From NCBI GenBank assembly GCA_020747065.1, contig JAGMVK010000022.1, forward strand, positions 372,001 to 436,000: a stretch of 64,000 nt of DNA, written 5' to 3'. The DNA is from Cadophora sp. MPI-SDFR-AT-0126 (taxonomy: Eukaryota > Ascomycota > Leotiomycetes > Helotiales > Ploettnerulaceae). Position 1 is the stretch's first letter. Each line of letters begins with the position of its first letter. The translations under genes were made by a program, and so were the position numbers. This document shows, one piece after another, positions 11,147 through 23,259 of the stretch. The notes under the pieces were generated by a model. That model did no database searches, was not told the origin of the DNA, and saw only the letters and a program-made list of their open reading frames with translations.

Positions 11147-12581
11147 CTACAAAGCCTTAACAACCTCATCATACACCTCCTCAGCATGCTTCTGCGCATC
11201 ATGAAGGAAGATCCAATCCTCCCTCGGAAACTCAACTAACTTCGGATCCTTCTTCACCTTGTCCCAGTCCGCCTTGTGCCACATATCCCTTGTCGTCTCA
11301 CCCGTCTTCTGCACAGCCTTCACTCTATCGTACCGGATTGCCTGGTAAGCTCGTACCGCCGTAGGTATATCTGCCTTTCCTGCTCTTCTCAGCGTGATGG
11401 CTAATGTGACGCCATCCTCAAGTGCCTGCGTCGCACCTTGTGCACTGGTGGGTAGGAAAGGATGAGCCGAGTCACCAAGCAGAGCGATTCGGCCTCCTTT
11501 CGAGACCCAAGTCGGCAGTGGATCTCTGTACACGAGCTTCCAGTCTACCAAACTTGGCGTTTTCTCAACAATGGCTTTGCACATCGGATCCCAACCTTCA
11601 AGAACTTTGTATACATCCTCGAGTTTGCCAGGAAGCGACCATGACTCATCGATGTCGGCTTCGTCGCGGTGAGTGAGTACCCAGCAGCAGTCTGACCCGT
11701 TCTTGATTGTGCTGAAGAGAAAATGTACGTCTGGACCAATCCAACCATTGAAAGTGTCGCCGTTATTACAAAACTCTACAGTGCGTGGATCGGCGATCAT
11801 GTCTTTGTTTGAGAACCTGTCACGAAGTCAGAAATGGTGTGATATGAGAGGTGGGACTGTTCGTACCATGCTCTGAATACTGCGTAGCCACTGCTCTTAG
11901 GCTTATCTTCGTATCCCAGAACGAGTGTTCTAGCTTTCGATCTCACACCATCGGAGCCAATAACCACATCGCCAGTAACCTTCCTTCAGTCAACTACAAA
12001 GATCTCACAAAATAAACAATTAAACGAGCTTACCTTCTCCCCACTCTCCAACTCAATCCCCGCTTTCTCCCCATCCTCAAAGTACTGTACCACCCTACTC
12101 CCAAGATGAATCGGAATACCCAAACTCTCCGCATACTCAAAGACAACCTGATGCAATTCCCCTCTATGCCCATTGAAATTCGGCGCAGCAGGATCTCCTT
12201 CTGGAGTCTTCTGGTGTGAGACCACTTCCCCAGTATCATACTTGTGAATCTTGAAGCCGTAATTCCTCAGATCGATGGACAGAGCTCGCATCTTAGCTGC
12301 GATTTTTCCATTTTCCCAGCGGTGGAAAATGCGGCCGGCGTTGGGACCGAAGGAGATGATGTCGCCGAGGACTTTGAGGGCTGGGAAGGACTCGTAGATG
12401 GAGACGGTGTGGCCTTGTCGGTGGCATTCGATCGCGGCGACGAGACCGCCGAATCCTAGGATTGTTAATTTGCTGAATCCAAAGATACAATCCAATGGGT
12501 TTTCTTACCGGCTCCAACTACTACGACATTGATTCCTGTCGCTGGCGCTGGCTGATCTTCATTTGTGAGTGTTACAGCCAT
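11147..12581 (-). CDS. FAD-dependent monooxygenase (salicylate hydroxylase-like)
   Basis: Four exons, read on the minus strand: 12581-12509, 12455-12034, 11979-11867 and 11816-11147 (425 residues, frame exact). The N-terminus has the dinucleotide-binding fold VVVGAGFGGL, completed across intron 1, with an acidic residue after beta-2 (SIYES). A DG motif lies at VVIGSDGVRSKAR, and the flavin ribityl motif is GDSAHPFLPTSAQGA, close to the GDAAHP form of class A flavoprotein hydroxylases. Such enzymes use NAD(P)H and O2 to hydroxylate aromatic or polyketide substrates. Length is normal for the family. No polyketide synthase or NRPS lies in the window, so it could belong to aromatic catabolism or a neighbouring cluster; the substrate is unknown. 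Confidence 0.9.
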
Positions 12582-13512
12582 TTTGCAAAATTTCTAGCTT
12601 TATAATCTCAGATCGTCTTCCAATACAATTCTATTCAGATTGAATTCTCAACGCAAGATCTTCAAAATAACAATTAAGCACTAGAAACTCAAACCCCAAA
12701 AGATATTAAAACACAAACCCCAATAATCATCTAGCCTGCTTAGCTTGCATCTCATCTCCAGCTTGACTGCAACCCTTCGGCGCCTATAATTCCGATACTT
12801 GCAACGCAGGAGGACAGCTGTACAGCGACCTATCGGGTCCAACGCCTCGAGGTGCCCGAAGTGCCCTGAATCAAGCAACGTGGGGCTGTCTTTGGAGAGG
12901 CGGGAAACCCCACATTGCATTACCCCGCATGATACAAAGTATATGCATGCGAGATAACCACGTGTACGTAGAGTAGTATGATCGTCTATTTGAGAGTCTG
13001 AATATTGAGATGATAAGCATTTTTGTCTTATTCGAATATGTGATCGAGTCATTGGTAAGTCTAGAGTGGCTGTGTGGCTTTTCTGAATGTTGGTGGCTGC
13101 TGGGAGATATGCATCCGATGGACCGACTGATTTGTGAGAGTGAAGCCTTGGAGGTTACTGGTGAGCGTGAACAAATGTAGTGTCCTCGATTAAAAGGGTC
13201 CAGAAAGCGATGAAACCAATCGGTCCAGGCCCTGTCACTGTTTGGAGATCCCATCTCAATCGTGGTCTCCTTGAATGAGCACTCAGACAGCTACTTTCTG
13301 CAGTAACAGTATAACATATGTAAGAGATTAGAAACTGAAAGTAAAATATAAGGAACTTTCTGATTCATCTTTGGCCATTAACTTGAGTCAAAAAGACGCG
13401 CTCATCACGGACAACTTTGAAGTTAATCTTGTTTACGTCACATGACTTTCGCCTTCTGAGCGAAGCGAGGCTGCCCAAGGTGTCCCCTCCCCCTGACAGG
13501 TCCACCTGTCTA
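12582..13512. other. Intergenic region, no supported gene
   Basis: It holds the promoter of the - strand monooxygenase and the 3' flank of the - strand peptidase. Overlapping frames on the minus strand (12681-13254) are arginine- and serine-rich and domainless, and were not called. Confidence 0.5.
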
Positions 13513-15329
13513 TTAAACATATCTATAATTATTCTTACTCTCAAACCCACCATTAAAATTCCTCTTCTCAATCGCCACACGCTTCGCCTCCAACGAGACA
13601 TTTTCCTCCGGCAAACTCTCCCAACTCCTCGCATACAGCGCAGTGACATGCGCCAGCGCCTTCGTCATCTCAGTCCAGGCCCCCAAATGCAAATTACTCA
13701 AATTATCGCCCTTGCCATGATAATTAACATCATACGCCACACCAGCCTTCCCACCAAACATAGCTTGCTCGCCTACAGTCTTGATTCCCTCGGCTCCAGT
13801 AGTGATTCCGCCGCATGGGATCCCCACATCGAGGAAGGGGCCGTAGTCTGAGCGGCCGTCGAACTCGATCTCGGTGTAGTTGAAATGCGCGATGTTGGTG
13901 AAGTAGTTTTGGAAAGCGGCTTCCGCTTCGGCGGAGCCAGGTGGGCCGCTTTGATTGAACACTGAGCCGTCGCCATCGTAGATGGAGTAGATATAATTTG
14001 GGCTTGCGAGCATGTCAAAATCTATGATTGTCAAAACCTCTTTCTACGTCTAGATGAGACATCCCTACTAAGGACTAGTCGGATCTTGTCGATTTCTGAC
14101 TGGTTCAAAGTGGCAACGTAGAATGTCGAGCCGAGAAGCCCGGGTTCTTCTGCTGTCCACCTAGATTATGTCAACTAGTATTTGGTAATGAAAGCAGTAG
14201 TGACTTACCAGCCAAATCTCACGGCATTATTCAGAGAAAACTTGGGCAGTTGCATTGCGATCTCTAGAAGCGAAGCAGTACCTGATCCGTTGTCGTTTAT
14301 CCCAGGACCTGGAAGCATCAACTGCTGCACAATGTGCTTATTGTACGAATGAACCAAGAGAAGTTGCCAGAGACTCACCTGCAGCTATAGAATCGGTATG
14401 TGCTCCAAGAAGGAGAACGTTATCTTGATCTCCTCCGGTTGTTTGTGCGATCACGTTGTACCTTTCCTTTCATCAGCGCGAGCATCAACATCATTCAAAG
14501 GTATAGCTCACGTAGTCTTGTTGACTGTCTCAGTAGACAAGTCTGCGATAATCTCGACTCCTGCGTCAAGACTTGCCACCAGTTCCAGTCCATCAGCCTT
14601 GGTGATTCCGCCAGTCGGTACGTATGGACCCTCTGGTGTGGAAGTCTTCTGGAGAGAGTACCCATTCATGCTGCTGTACAGTGGATTGTTGACATTGTAG
14701 ATAATTGCCCCACTAGCATTTGCTGCTCCTGCGTATGCGACTTTGATAGCTGATTGGCAGGTACCACGCGATACGAGAACAATTTTCCCAGTAAGGTCTG
14801 CTGGAAAGTCACTCTGAAACTCATCATGTCAATTCGTGTTACTCACAAAGCATCATTTGGAAACCTACCTTCTCGCAACCCAGATTCGGGATGTGTACCA
14901 GTGGTCCTTTAGCCTTTCCTGAAGGACTCATGCCCAAAGAATACACCTCTAGTGGTTTTTCATTGACGGTCAAATTAGCTGCGACATGGAGCAACATTGG
15001 ATACGGCTGAAAGTAGGTCTTGTAGTAATCTCCATATTGTTCGAGCGTATTCTTGAGCCAATTGATAGTCAAATTATGAGCCGGAGTTCCTATCTGATGA
15101 TTCCTCTCCGGAAAACTGTCCGCAAAATACTCCAAAGCGATTGCTTTCGCAATCAACTCGGATCGAAGGATGTTTCTCCTTATCTTCGCCTAAAGTACTG
15201 ATCAGTTTGGAATGATTTGATGGATTGATTTGGACTCACCGAATCAATGAGGGGCAAATCAGCACCAGAGACAAATGAAAGCGGCGAAGTAGCCAGGAAA
15301 GCCGCGAGAAATACCTGAATGGATTTCAT
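13513..15329 (-). CDS. Secreted M28 aminopeptidase with PA domain (leucine/aminopeptidase Y-like)
   Basis: Seven exons: 15329-15240, 15189-14869, 14813-14512, 14461-14379, 14308-14209, 14160-14069 and 14021-13513, giving 498 residues. A signal peptide (MKSIQVFLAAFLATSP...) starts the protein, followed by a protease-associated domain. The catalytic M28 zinc domain shows AHTDS (His ligand), PGINDNGSG (bridging Asp), WTAEEPGLLGS (catalytic Glu and ligand Glu), NFDMLASPNY (Asp ligand), and YHGKGD near the end (His ligand). All metal ligands expected for two zinc ions are visible, so it should be active. It removes N-terminal residues from peptides outside the cell or in the vacuole. ATG 15329 was chosen over one 12 codons upstream because it starts the signal peptide cleanly. 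Confidence 0.92.
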
Positions 15330-16165
15330 TTCAGCAGGCGTAATTGATCGACTGACCTGAAACAAAATCGGGAAATACCAATGAGCAAGTTCATGTGCTT
15401 ATATGAGCCTCATGCTTGTACAGGCTGATACGGAGAACAGTTTTGCCGGTGCGGAATGCTGGGTTACGATAGCACTAACACATTCCAAGAAAACAAGATA
15501 ACAGGGTCCCAGGTAAGAAGCTTGCTTGTACGACGCGGAGCAATATGTAAACGATACCCATGCCAGTAAGCAGCATGAGTGGTACTCTGAAGGAGGAAGG
15601 AGCTAAGAGATACAAGCATCTCGGTTCGGTAGTCGTACGATGCGATCTGATAGATGCGATCAACAATCTACATCTGCAGAAAAAGCATAGCCCAGCAGCT
15701 GGAGAATAAAACACAGGAAACAATTCACAAACTAAGAAAGACACTCCGTGAGATACTAGTAAGGATACATCGTTGCCCTTGGACCCTTTCGATCTTGACA
15801 GAGCGGGAAGAACTCTTTTTTGGCGCTCGCTTTCTCTCTACTCTCCCCTGCTAGTGTCACCCCAACCTGTACTGTACCGCATTACCCCGCCTAATCGTTA
15901 TCGGGTCGTCTGCATTGCATATGTCGTACTGCAAGGAAGTTGCTGCAAAATATCACAAAAGATGCGCATAATTGTAGGTCCGATGCAAGTAAGCGCTGTG
16001 GTTTGTATAAGTGGTGATGCATCGGACTTCGGGACTGAAGAGGTTGGACACTGCAGCACTTTGCTCGTTCGCCGATTATCTCGATTGAAGAGATTGAGTT
16101 GAAGGATGCGACGAGACACTAAACTTCTTCTCAGGGAAAATTCTCCTCCTGATCTGATAGTGGCA
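15330..16165. other. Intergenic region, no supported gene
   Basis: It contains the peptidase promoter and the 3' flank of the membrane protein gene. Frames such as 15773-16102 have no domain and no splice partner. Confidence 0.5.
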
Positions 16166-16970
16166 TCAAGCTTTCTCGTCCTTACCATCGCTTTGACCAG
16201 TCTCGCTCCTCTCATCACCATTACCACCCGTTTTCTTCTCCTCCTCCACAACCCTCAACCTAGCCTCCTCCATCTCCATCATCCTCTTCTCCCTAATAAA
16301 GTCATCCTGGCCAAGTCCCTCTTTCCAAGCCCTCCACGCCTCCATCAACACCCACCCAGCCCACGTATAGCTAACCCAAAGCCCCAACAACCCCAACACC
16401 CCTTCCCTTCTCACCTCCCCGCCTCTCTCAAAATCCATCTCTTTCGCTCTTAAACTCCCCAGAACCTGAATCCTACTCGGCCATTCCTCATTCCTAGCTC
16501 GTAAGAGACATGCATATAGAAGCGGGTACACACAAGAGTAGATCCCGATCCGGAATTGCAGCAAGTAGACCCACCACACGAAGAATGCGGTTAGTGAGTC
16601 GCGTTGCGTGTAGGGAATTCCAGATTCCAAGATTTGAGATTGAGTGTGGAAGAAGAGACATGAGAGTGCGACGGTGCTGAAGTAGACTATGGTGCCATCT
16701 GTGGTGGACATCGAGTAGGGGAAGGTTTGCTGCCGCTGGAGCTCGGGTGCCATGCCCAGGAGTCCGATTGCTGGAGGGAGGATCGAGGCGAGCGGACTGG
16801 GACGGATGGTTACATCTGGAGTTTGTCAATTTGAGATGGTCTTTTGGGTGAGTTAGAGGGAGAGACTGACTTGGGCTGGAAGTTGGAACTGGTGGGAGAG
16901 GCTTCGAGTCACGAGATGGCGTCGCGACTTCCAGTCCTGCGCCCAAAGAAGTTTGCTTGCTGTCCATCAT
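16166..16970 (-). CDS. Small membrane protein of unknown function
   Basis: Two exons, 16970-16871 and 16815-16166 (249 residues), are joined through a 55-nt intron with a GTCAGT donor. A Pro/Ser-rich cytosolic-looking N-terminus of ~35 residues is followed by three or four hydrophobic segments (around GTIVYFSTVALSCLFF, SLTAFFVWWVYLLQFRIG and VLGLLGLWVSYTWAGWVL). A charged, Glu/Lys-rich tail of ~60 residues closes the protein. It looks like a fungal multi-pass membrane protein, but I do not recognise the family. The neighbours on both sides are also on the minus strand, with no functional link visible. Confidence 0.72.
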
Positions 16971-17863
16971 GAGACTTGCCTCTGGTGATATGCTCCTGCG
17001 GTCAAGAAATCGTTGTCATGAGGAGGGAATGGGAAAGATTTTCTGTCAAGTTTCGAAGGATCGGTATGCAGGCAACCCTCGGGGCTGAGGTTTTGTGGCG
17101 CAGCGTGTTGCTCTTTCAGGTGCAAACCAACAATATTCCCGATCACTTGAGATTTCCTCCTATGTGAGTAATACGTTTATTCTGGCCTGGAGAAGTGTTA
17201 TTATGTTTGGGTATGATGGCATGAAGCTGGAGGAACGGACTTGGATGTGCTCGATGTGGACACCTGCTTTATGTGGGAGAAATGTCAACATCGCACCCCT
17301 GCACTGGATTCCTTTCCCGTTGTGCTCATGCGAGTAAGACAGCTTCCTCTGCCAAGAATACTGGGAGATAGTTGAAGATACAGTAGATTTCTCTCCTAGT
17401 TCTAAACTTGAAAGACAGAAAAACATCTGGTTGGCAAGTGCTCTATAATCGGTTTCAAACAATTGACTGCCTCTAGATATACAGCGAACTTATGAGACTA
17501 GAAAATCAAGCGCAGAGATTAGAAACTACAAGTATGTTAGCAAAGTCAAGACAAACACTCAAAACGCTATACTCACGCTTCGATTTGTGGTTGCCACACC
17601 ACGTTCGATTCTCCAACCACGGCACCTTTGTACACACCCGACAAATAAATGCCGTCCAAACCACAAACCATACCTATTTAAAAGCAAAATTGTAAGTATT
17701 TATATCATGTCATGTCATTTCATATTGTCCCAGGCCTGGATCTCGTTTCGGGGGCCACTCAATCTCGGGTGTTTGTTTAGAATCGTCGCGTCGTCGGTCT
17801 CACTGAAGGCCAGGCTACGGAGGGCGGTCTGGGTAAATGGGATCCATAAAAGGTCCGGGGGGC
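16971..17863. other. Intergenic region, no supported gene
   Basis: It holds the upstream region of the membrane protein gene and the 3' flank of the F-box-like gene. Nothing else is supported. Confidence 0.45.
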
Positions 17864-18830
17864 TTAGGATACGGTCATCTTTTTACCTTCGTGGTTTACT
17901 TCCTCGGAAAGTGTTTTCTCGACCTGTAGGAGCAGCTGGCTTGTTCGTACTACCAGTTCTGAGAAGTGTATTAGTCGTGTGGATTCAGTGGGTGCACTAA
18001 AAGCTTACCTTCATACTGCAGAATGTACGATACATCCTCATCATCTGCGTTCCGTCTTGTGGAACTTGGGTCTTTGCTCTCAATGACATTGAGACGTAAT
18101 CCAGAGTGTTGATTCATCGCAGACCACAGTAGACGCTCATCTTGCGACTCCAACTGAGCGGCTTTCGAAGATCCATTTATCTTCGCCTGGCTTCCCAGCC
18201 AGTCCCTCCAAACTCTCGTCAGACCCTCGCTGACCGTAATACAGCCTTGGAATATCCCCTGTCGTGGCCCAACCTTCACTACACTGACTTGGGACTGCAA
18301 TTGAGAGAATTGCTCGTAAGATTCGAGATCAACGTTTTGTGAAACCAGCCCCTCAGAATGTTCTCTGAATACATCGAGCGTTGTAGCTCGCCAGCCGCTT
18401 ATAGGATGTACAGCCCAGACTTTTCGATCGCCTTCGGGTTGAATGGGTCGAAAATGAGAGTATAGCCCATGCAGTTGTCCTAATGTGCAGCTTTGTTGCA
18501 CGTTGGCTACGGTACGGAGATCGTCGGTGCCGAGATATTCGCAGATGTAGTAAGGTGTACTGTATTTCGTGGACGGATGGTAGCATTCGAGTACTACTTG
18601 GTGACCCGGAATGTTCGCAGCTGCAAGCATTCGATTATGGATTATGCGGAGTATCACATTGTGAATGCGGCGGGATGTGAGGGTCAGAGGGAGGAGGGAC
18701 GTGGTGGGAAAGAGGCAGAGGATATTCATGAGGATCTTGAGTTCTTATTAGTATCAAGTACCGAAATTTGACAGGTAGAAAGACTCACTTCGTTTGGCAA
18801 CGTGCCAATCGTGGTGGGGTATTCCACCAT
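17864..18830 (-). CDS. F-box-like domain protein
   Basis: Three exons: 18830-18789, 18735-18009 and 17958-17864 (287 residues, frame exact). Exon 1 supplies MVEYPTTIGTLPNE and exon 2 continues ILMNILCLFPTTSLLP, so the F-box-like helix LPNEILMNILCLF is split by the first intron. A sequence of ~230 residues follows without recognised repeats such as LRR or WD40. The short last exon is supported by a strong GTAAGC donor; without splicing the frame would end 9 codons later. Likely an SCF adaptor of unknown target. It differs from the F-box pair at 4-7 kb in length and downstream sequence, so it is probably a separate family. Confidence 0.75.
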
Positions 18831-20531
18831 CTTGTCGTTCATTTTGAGCAAGCAATGATTGAAGAGAAACAAAGACACAAATGCGGAAAGAAAAGAGAGA
18901 AGGGCAGAGAAATTGTATTATATAAACCAGTTGTCCGACGTTTTAGCACTACCAGTCAGGGAAGATATTCGGCCCAAATATCCGAGAACAGGAGACTGTG
19001 ATGTTATTGATCCACACCACGTACGACTACGATGCAAGTCATACTGATGCGGCGAACTATCGGCGAGGCTCTTATCGGTCTGTTTCAACAATTCCTAGGT
19101 AGCAAGACGACGACCGGGGACATCGATGCAACGGAACGGCCGTTGGGACTTTTGACGAGAGCGAGGATTCAGGAATCGTCATCGCCTTTCATCAAAGGCG
19201 CTCTGCTTGATGCATGCGACGATCGACCTTCTCGAAGTTCACCTCCTTGCGAGTCGGTAATTGAGGCCTTTCGAAACGCAGTACCGAGACGCGGATCTTA
19301 GGTTTGCTATTGAGGCACATCAAAGAGTACGTTGATGTTGATAATGACGATGCGGCATTCGAGTGCCGGAAGTTACAAGGCTGATAAGCATCCCTGCTGG
19401 CTTGGCTTGCTTTTGGAATAGTCACGTGTGAACCCACTCATGTCAAGACTAATTGGTGCTGGCAATACTCTTTTCGTATCTGGAGCACAGGTAGGAGAAC
19501 TTTTCCTATCTTGAAGTCAAAAATAAAATATTTTGGGCATATGTGGTGTGATGGCGTGGTGTTGTGGATGGCCAGCCATCTGAACAACCTGGTAGTCATG
19601 CCATTCAGCCTCCGGAGTCGCCCGAGCTTCTGGGATCTTCCCGAGTAACCTCTTCGTCTGAATCTGAATTGCAGACAGGATTACTGCCAATTCTCATTGC
19701 CTTTCAAATCTAGAAGATATTATGTCGGGGTCCTGAGTCTAGACCATCGTCAAATTTATACTGAATTCCGTCAAGGGACATCCGATCACATGCGAAGATC
19801 GCAATTCTCCTTGCCTCCTTCCGAAAGAGAGTGAGAGTCTGTGAAGTCCAATGTCAAAAAGTCACTAAACGGCTAAGAGGGCACCTCCTTTGAGTCGTTA
19901 AGATGAAGATATTCTTTAGTTATTCAAAAACTATTCAAAACACCGTGTCCTCTCATCTCGAACCTGGGGACTAGACTCTTAACACTTCGGAACTTCCTCC
20001 TCCATACTCCCTTCGTCCTATTCTCAATACTTATTCAACATCTCATCAATACTCAACATGTTAATCACGAAGCTCATGCTGCAGGTATCTTCAGTTGCCA
20101 TGCGGTATTACGAGCAGGAAGAATTGGTCGGACGGTCCGGATAATATGCTAAGTGGGATATTGTCGGCGCAGTCGTGCCAGTTCAGGCTCTTGTTCATCC
20201 ATATTGGGTCTGCGTGTTCGTCCGCTAACCCTTTTCTGGAGTATATCTGGCGTGAAAGAGACATGATTTCTGTTTTTTCCAACCCAAGTCAGATTCCTGT
20301 TTGTTTTTGGTGGCGCTGCTGGTGCAGTTGCAGTTTTCGGTTCTTCAAAGTACCTGGGCTATCGGACACTCATTCGAAATTCCAGGGCTCTCCTTCTCTT
20401 GGCTCGTTGAACTCTACTGGATACACTTCCTCCTATCTCTAGATACCTATCAGCCACCTTCTGTTCATTCATTCACTTTTTGGACTCGCGCTTACTAGGA
20501 CCGGACCTCTGATATTGTTCGTCTCGCCAAT
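18831..20531. other. Divergent promoter region
   Basis: A ~1.7-kb spacer between the - strand F-box gene and the + strand chitinase. No gene is supported; the last ~600 bases, with a pyrimidine-rich leader, are the probable chitinase promoter. Confidence 0.5.
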
Positions 20532-21897
20532 ATGTTTTCTCTACGGCTCTTGATCATTGTCAATTTGATGCTCAATGCTGCGAGCTTCAGCTATGCTATC
20601 TATGACCGAAACTCCAAGACAAACCTCGCACTATACTGGGTACGTTTCACTTCCCACCCCTCATCCACTTTCTCACAATCTTCAGGGCCAAGGAGGAGGT
20701 CAGCAACGCCTGCTACACTTTTGCGAGCAGTCGACTGTCGATATCATCCCAATAGGATTTATTCATATCTTCCCTCAACAAGGTAATGGGTTTCCAGGTA
20801 GCAATTTCGCAAACCAATGCTGGGGGGGAACTTATGTGTATCCTGGACCTGGGCCAAATCCGTCGCTCGACCAGCTCCAGTCATCGTGTCCCCAACTGAC
20901 AGCGGACATTCCCGTATGTCAGAATGTGTACGGGAAGAAAATCATTCTCTCACTAGGAGGAGGTACAAATACGTATCAGCTTAGTGGCGCTGCCAATGGA
21001 GAAGCCTTTGCCGACTTTCTGTGGGGTGCTTTTGGTCCAAGGACTTCCGAGTGGATTGTAAAAGGCCTTCCTCGACCCTTTGATGGTGCAGATAAGTCTG
21101 TCGAGGTAGACGGATTTGATTTTGACATCGAGATACCATCTCCAGGTACATATTGCTTGTTGAATATAACCCTACCTGCTGACACAACATCAGACAACCA
21201 AGCCGGCTATATCGCCATGGCCACAAGACTCCGTCAGCACTTCCAGACGGCAAGCAAGAAATTCATTCTCACAGGGGCGCCTCAATGCATCGTGATAGAT
21301 GCCAATATGGGTGCTCTCATCTCGGCAGTCCCATTCGATATAATCTTCGTGCAATATTACAACACTCCACAATGTTCAGCGCGCAATTGGGTTAATGCCA
21401 ACTCCAACTTCGCCATGGATGGCGTCGAGCGAACGAACGGCTTCACATACAATACCTGGTCCAATTTCCTCTCCGGTACAGCAAGCGCGAATGCCAAACT
21501 TTACATTGGCGTCCCTGGCGCTCCAGATGCTGGTGGCTTCTATCTGTCTCCTGACGAGATATCCTGGCTCATCAAAGCGCACTTCTGTAAGGGGAATTTT
21601 GGAGGCGTCATGATTTGGGAAGCTACATCTGCCGAGAACAATCCGCAGGGTGTGTATTACAATGCCGTGAAGAGAATTCTAGATGGATATCAAGGTAATG
21701 GTGGACTGTCGTGCCGAAATGGGAGGGACATCGAGGCGAGGAGCACGACTGTTCCTTCCAGGACGGTGAGTGCGACGAAATCTGTCTTGTCGCTGACTTC
21801 GAGCTGGATCGTCTCGACGACTCAAACGGGCACCCTATTACCAAGTAGTCTGACGACTTTGATCATAAAAGGGACTAACACGACGACTGCTCTATGA
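20532..21897 (+). CDS. Secreted GH18 class III chitinase
   Basis: Two exons, 20532-20639 and 20686-21897 (439 residues). The N-terminus is a signal peptide (MFSLRLLIIVNLMLNAASFS). The TIM-barrel opens with NLALYWGQGGGQQ, whose WGQ motif is split by the intron. The chitinase active site DGFDFDIE lies near residue 178 and matches the DxxDxDxE signature, with the catalytic Glu intact. VMIWEATSAENN marks the end of the barrel. A Ser/Thr-rich tail of ~60 residues follows, likely O-glycosylated and possibly wall-bound. It hydrolyses chitin by substrate-assisted catalysis, in wall remodelling, autolysis or nutrition. Length is usual for short fungal class III enzymes; no chitin-binding module is visible. 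Confidence 0.92.
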
Positions 21898-23259
21898 CAT
21901 CACTTTGTGACACTACACGGAGATTCGATCAGGCTCTCAGAAGTTGCACGGGCCGACAGTCTCGTCTTCAGAACACAGTTGAGATTCTGCATCCATCACC
22001 AAACCTTTAAAAGTCTTATCTCTTCAATACCTTCCCTCCAGACTATTTCTGCAATGTAGCACCGATGAGTAAATGCGGTGCTGGGCATTTTTGAGTTGTT
22101 ACTTCGTCTTGTTGGTTGACGAGAGAAGAACAGATCGAGTGGCTTGAAGCTGTACCTTTTGAGCCAGTAAAAGAGAAAATTTTGCCACCTTGACTCGAAG
22201 ATAGCTCAATTCTAAAACCTGTCATTGAATGGCGTTTCTTCATTGGGTGTTTATCCTTAACTCGATAGCCTTATATTGAATAGCAGTCAGGCATTTCTGT
22301 GCGTATAAATCTTACCTATAATAGTCAAAACCACTCAGCCTAAGGCTCTCCCTGACCTCTCCCAATTTAGACTAACAAACAAAAGTGCATTTCCAATCTA
22401 CGATATGCAGGAAAAGATTTCTCTCCAAAACCTCACCCACCATTCCTGCCCGCACGATCTCAGATAATCGTGGGGGGTATGAACTGCGAAACGCAACAGA
22501 AGTTGCGCTCGCATACAAAATACGTAAGATTTTCAAGCACGAAATTTATTGCTTCGATTGTGTGTTTATCGCAGTCTGTATGCCTGTAAGGCTGCGAAAA
22601 GATTAAGCGAGAATAGCAAGGGCAGTGGTGTGTGAGGGGGAGATGTGGCGCAATAAGCTTTTGGAGCCGCGATTTGGAGGGGAGATGATGTTGGAGCGGT
22701 GAGAAGATTAGCGGAGTTGCTGGTGTGGACTATTAGAGGTGTTTAAAATGTGTAATGGGTTGATTGGAATCTTTCCCTACCTGCTTGCTCCAGTCTTGAT
22801 ACTGTACAAGATTTGTTGCGTCGTTACACCGAAGAACCTGCTAGCTGGACAATAACACTCCCCTCATGCTTTTGACTTCAGTCAGGCGCAATAACCACTC
22901 TGTCAAGTTGCCTTCACTGCCCATGATGTTGGCAGATAGCCGATTATCTGTCTCCATATTTCAACTTTCGAAGTAAGTCGCTCCTGCCGGTCTTGCAAAA
23001 TGTTCTCGCCGGCACGGTTTAGGACTTCGACTGGAAGGAGCCATCGTCCAACCGAGCTACCGCCGAACGTAAGCGACCTCCAGAAGCGTTGTCTCTTGTG
23101 TGCATGGCAGGGTGGTTTCGCAGAATACCGTAGATTTCGTACATGCGCGGAGATTGTTCCATGTCGTTCCAGTTGGCGTTTCTGGGGCAAAGCGTGAACA
23201 TGACTTGAAGAACTTCGCGTTCGGTTCTCATGATATTAATGGGTCGTGCTGGTACACCT
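21898..23259. other. Convergent intergenic region, no supported gene
   Basis: It separates the + strand chitinase from the - strand exonuclease-like gene. Short overlapping frames have no domains. Two stretches around 22240-22340 are AT-rich. Confidence 0.5.

Noticed and set aside
22385..22606. 73-codon + strand frame after the chitinase
   Set aside because: No domain, no splice signals, and composition like its surroundings.
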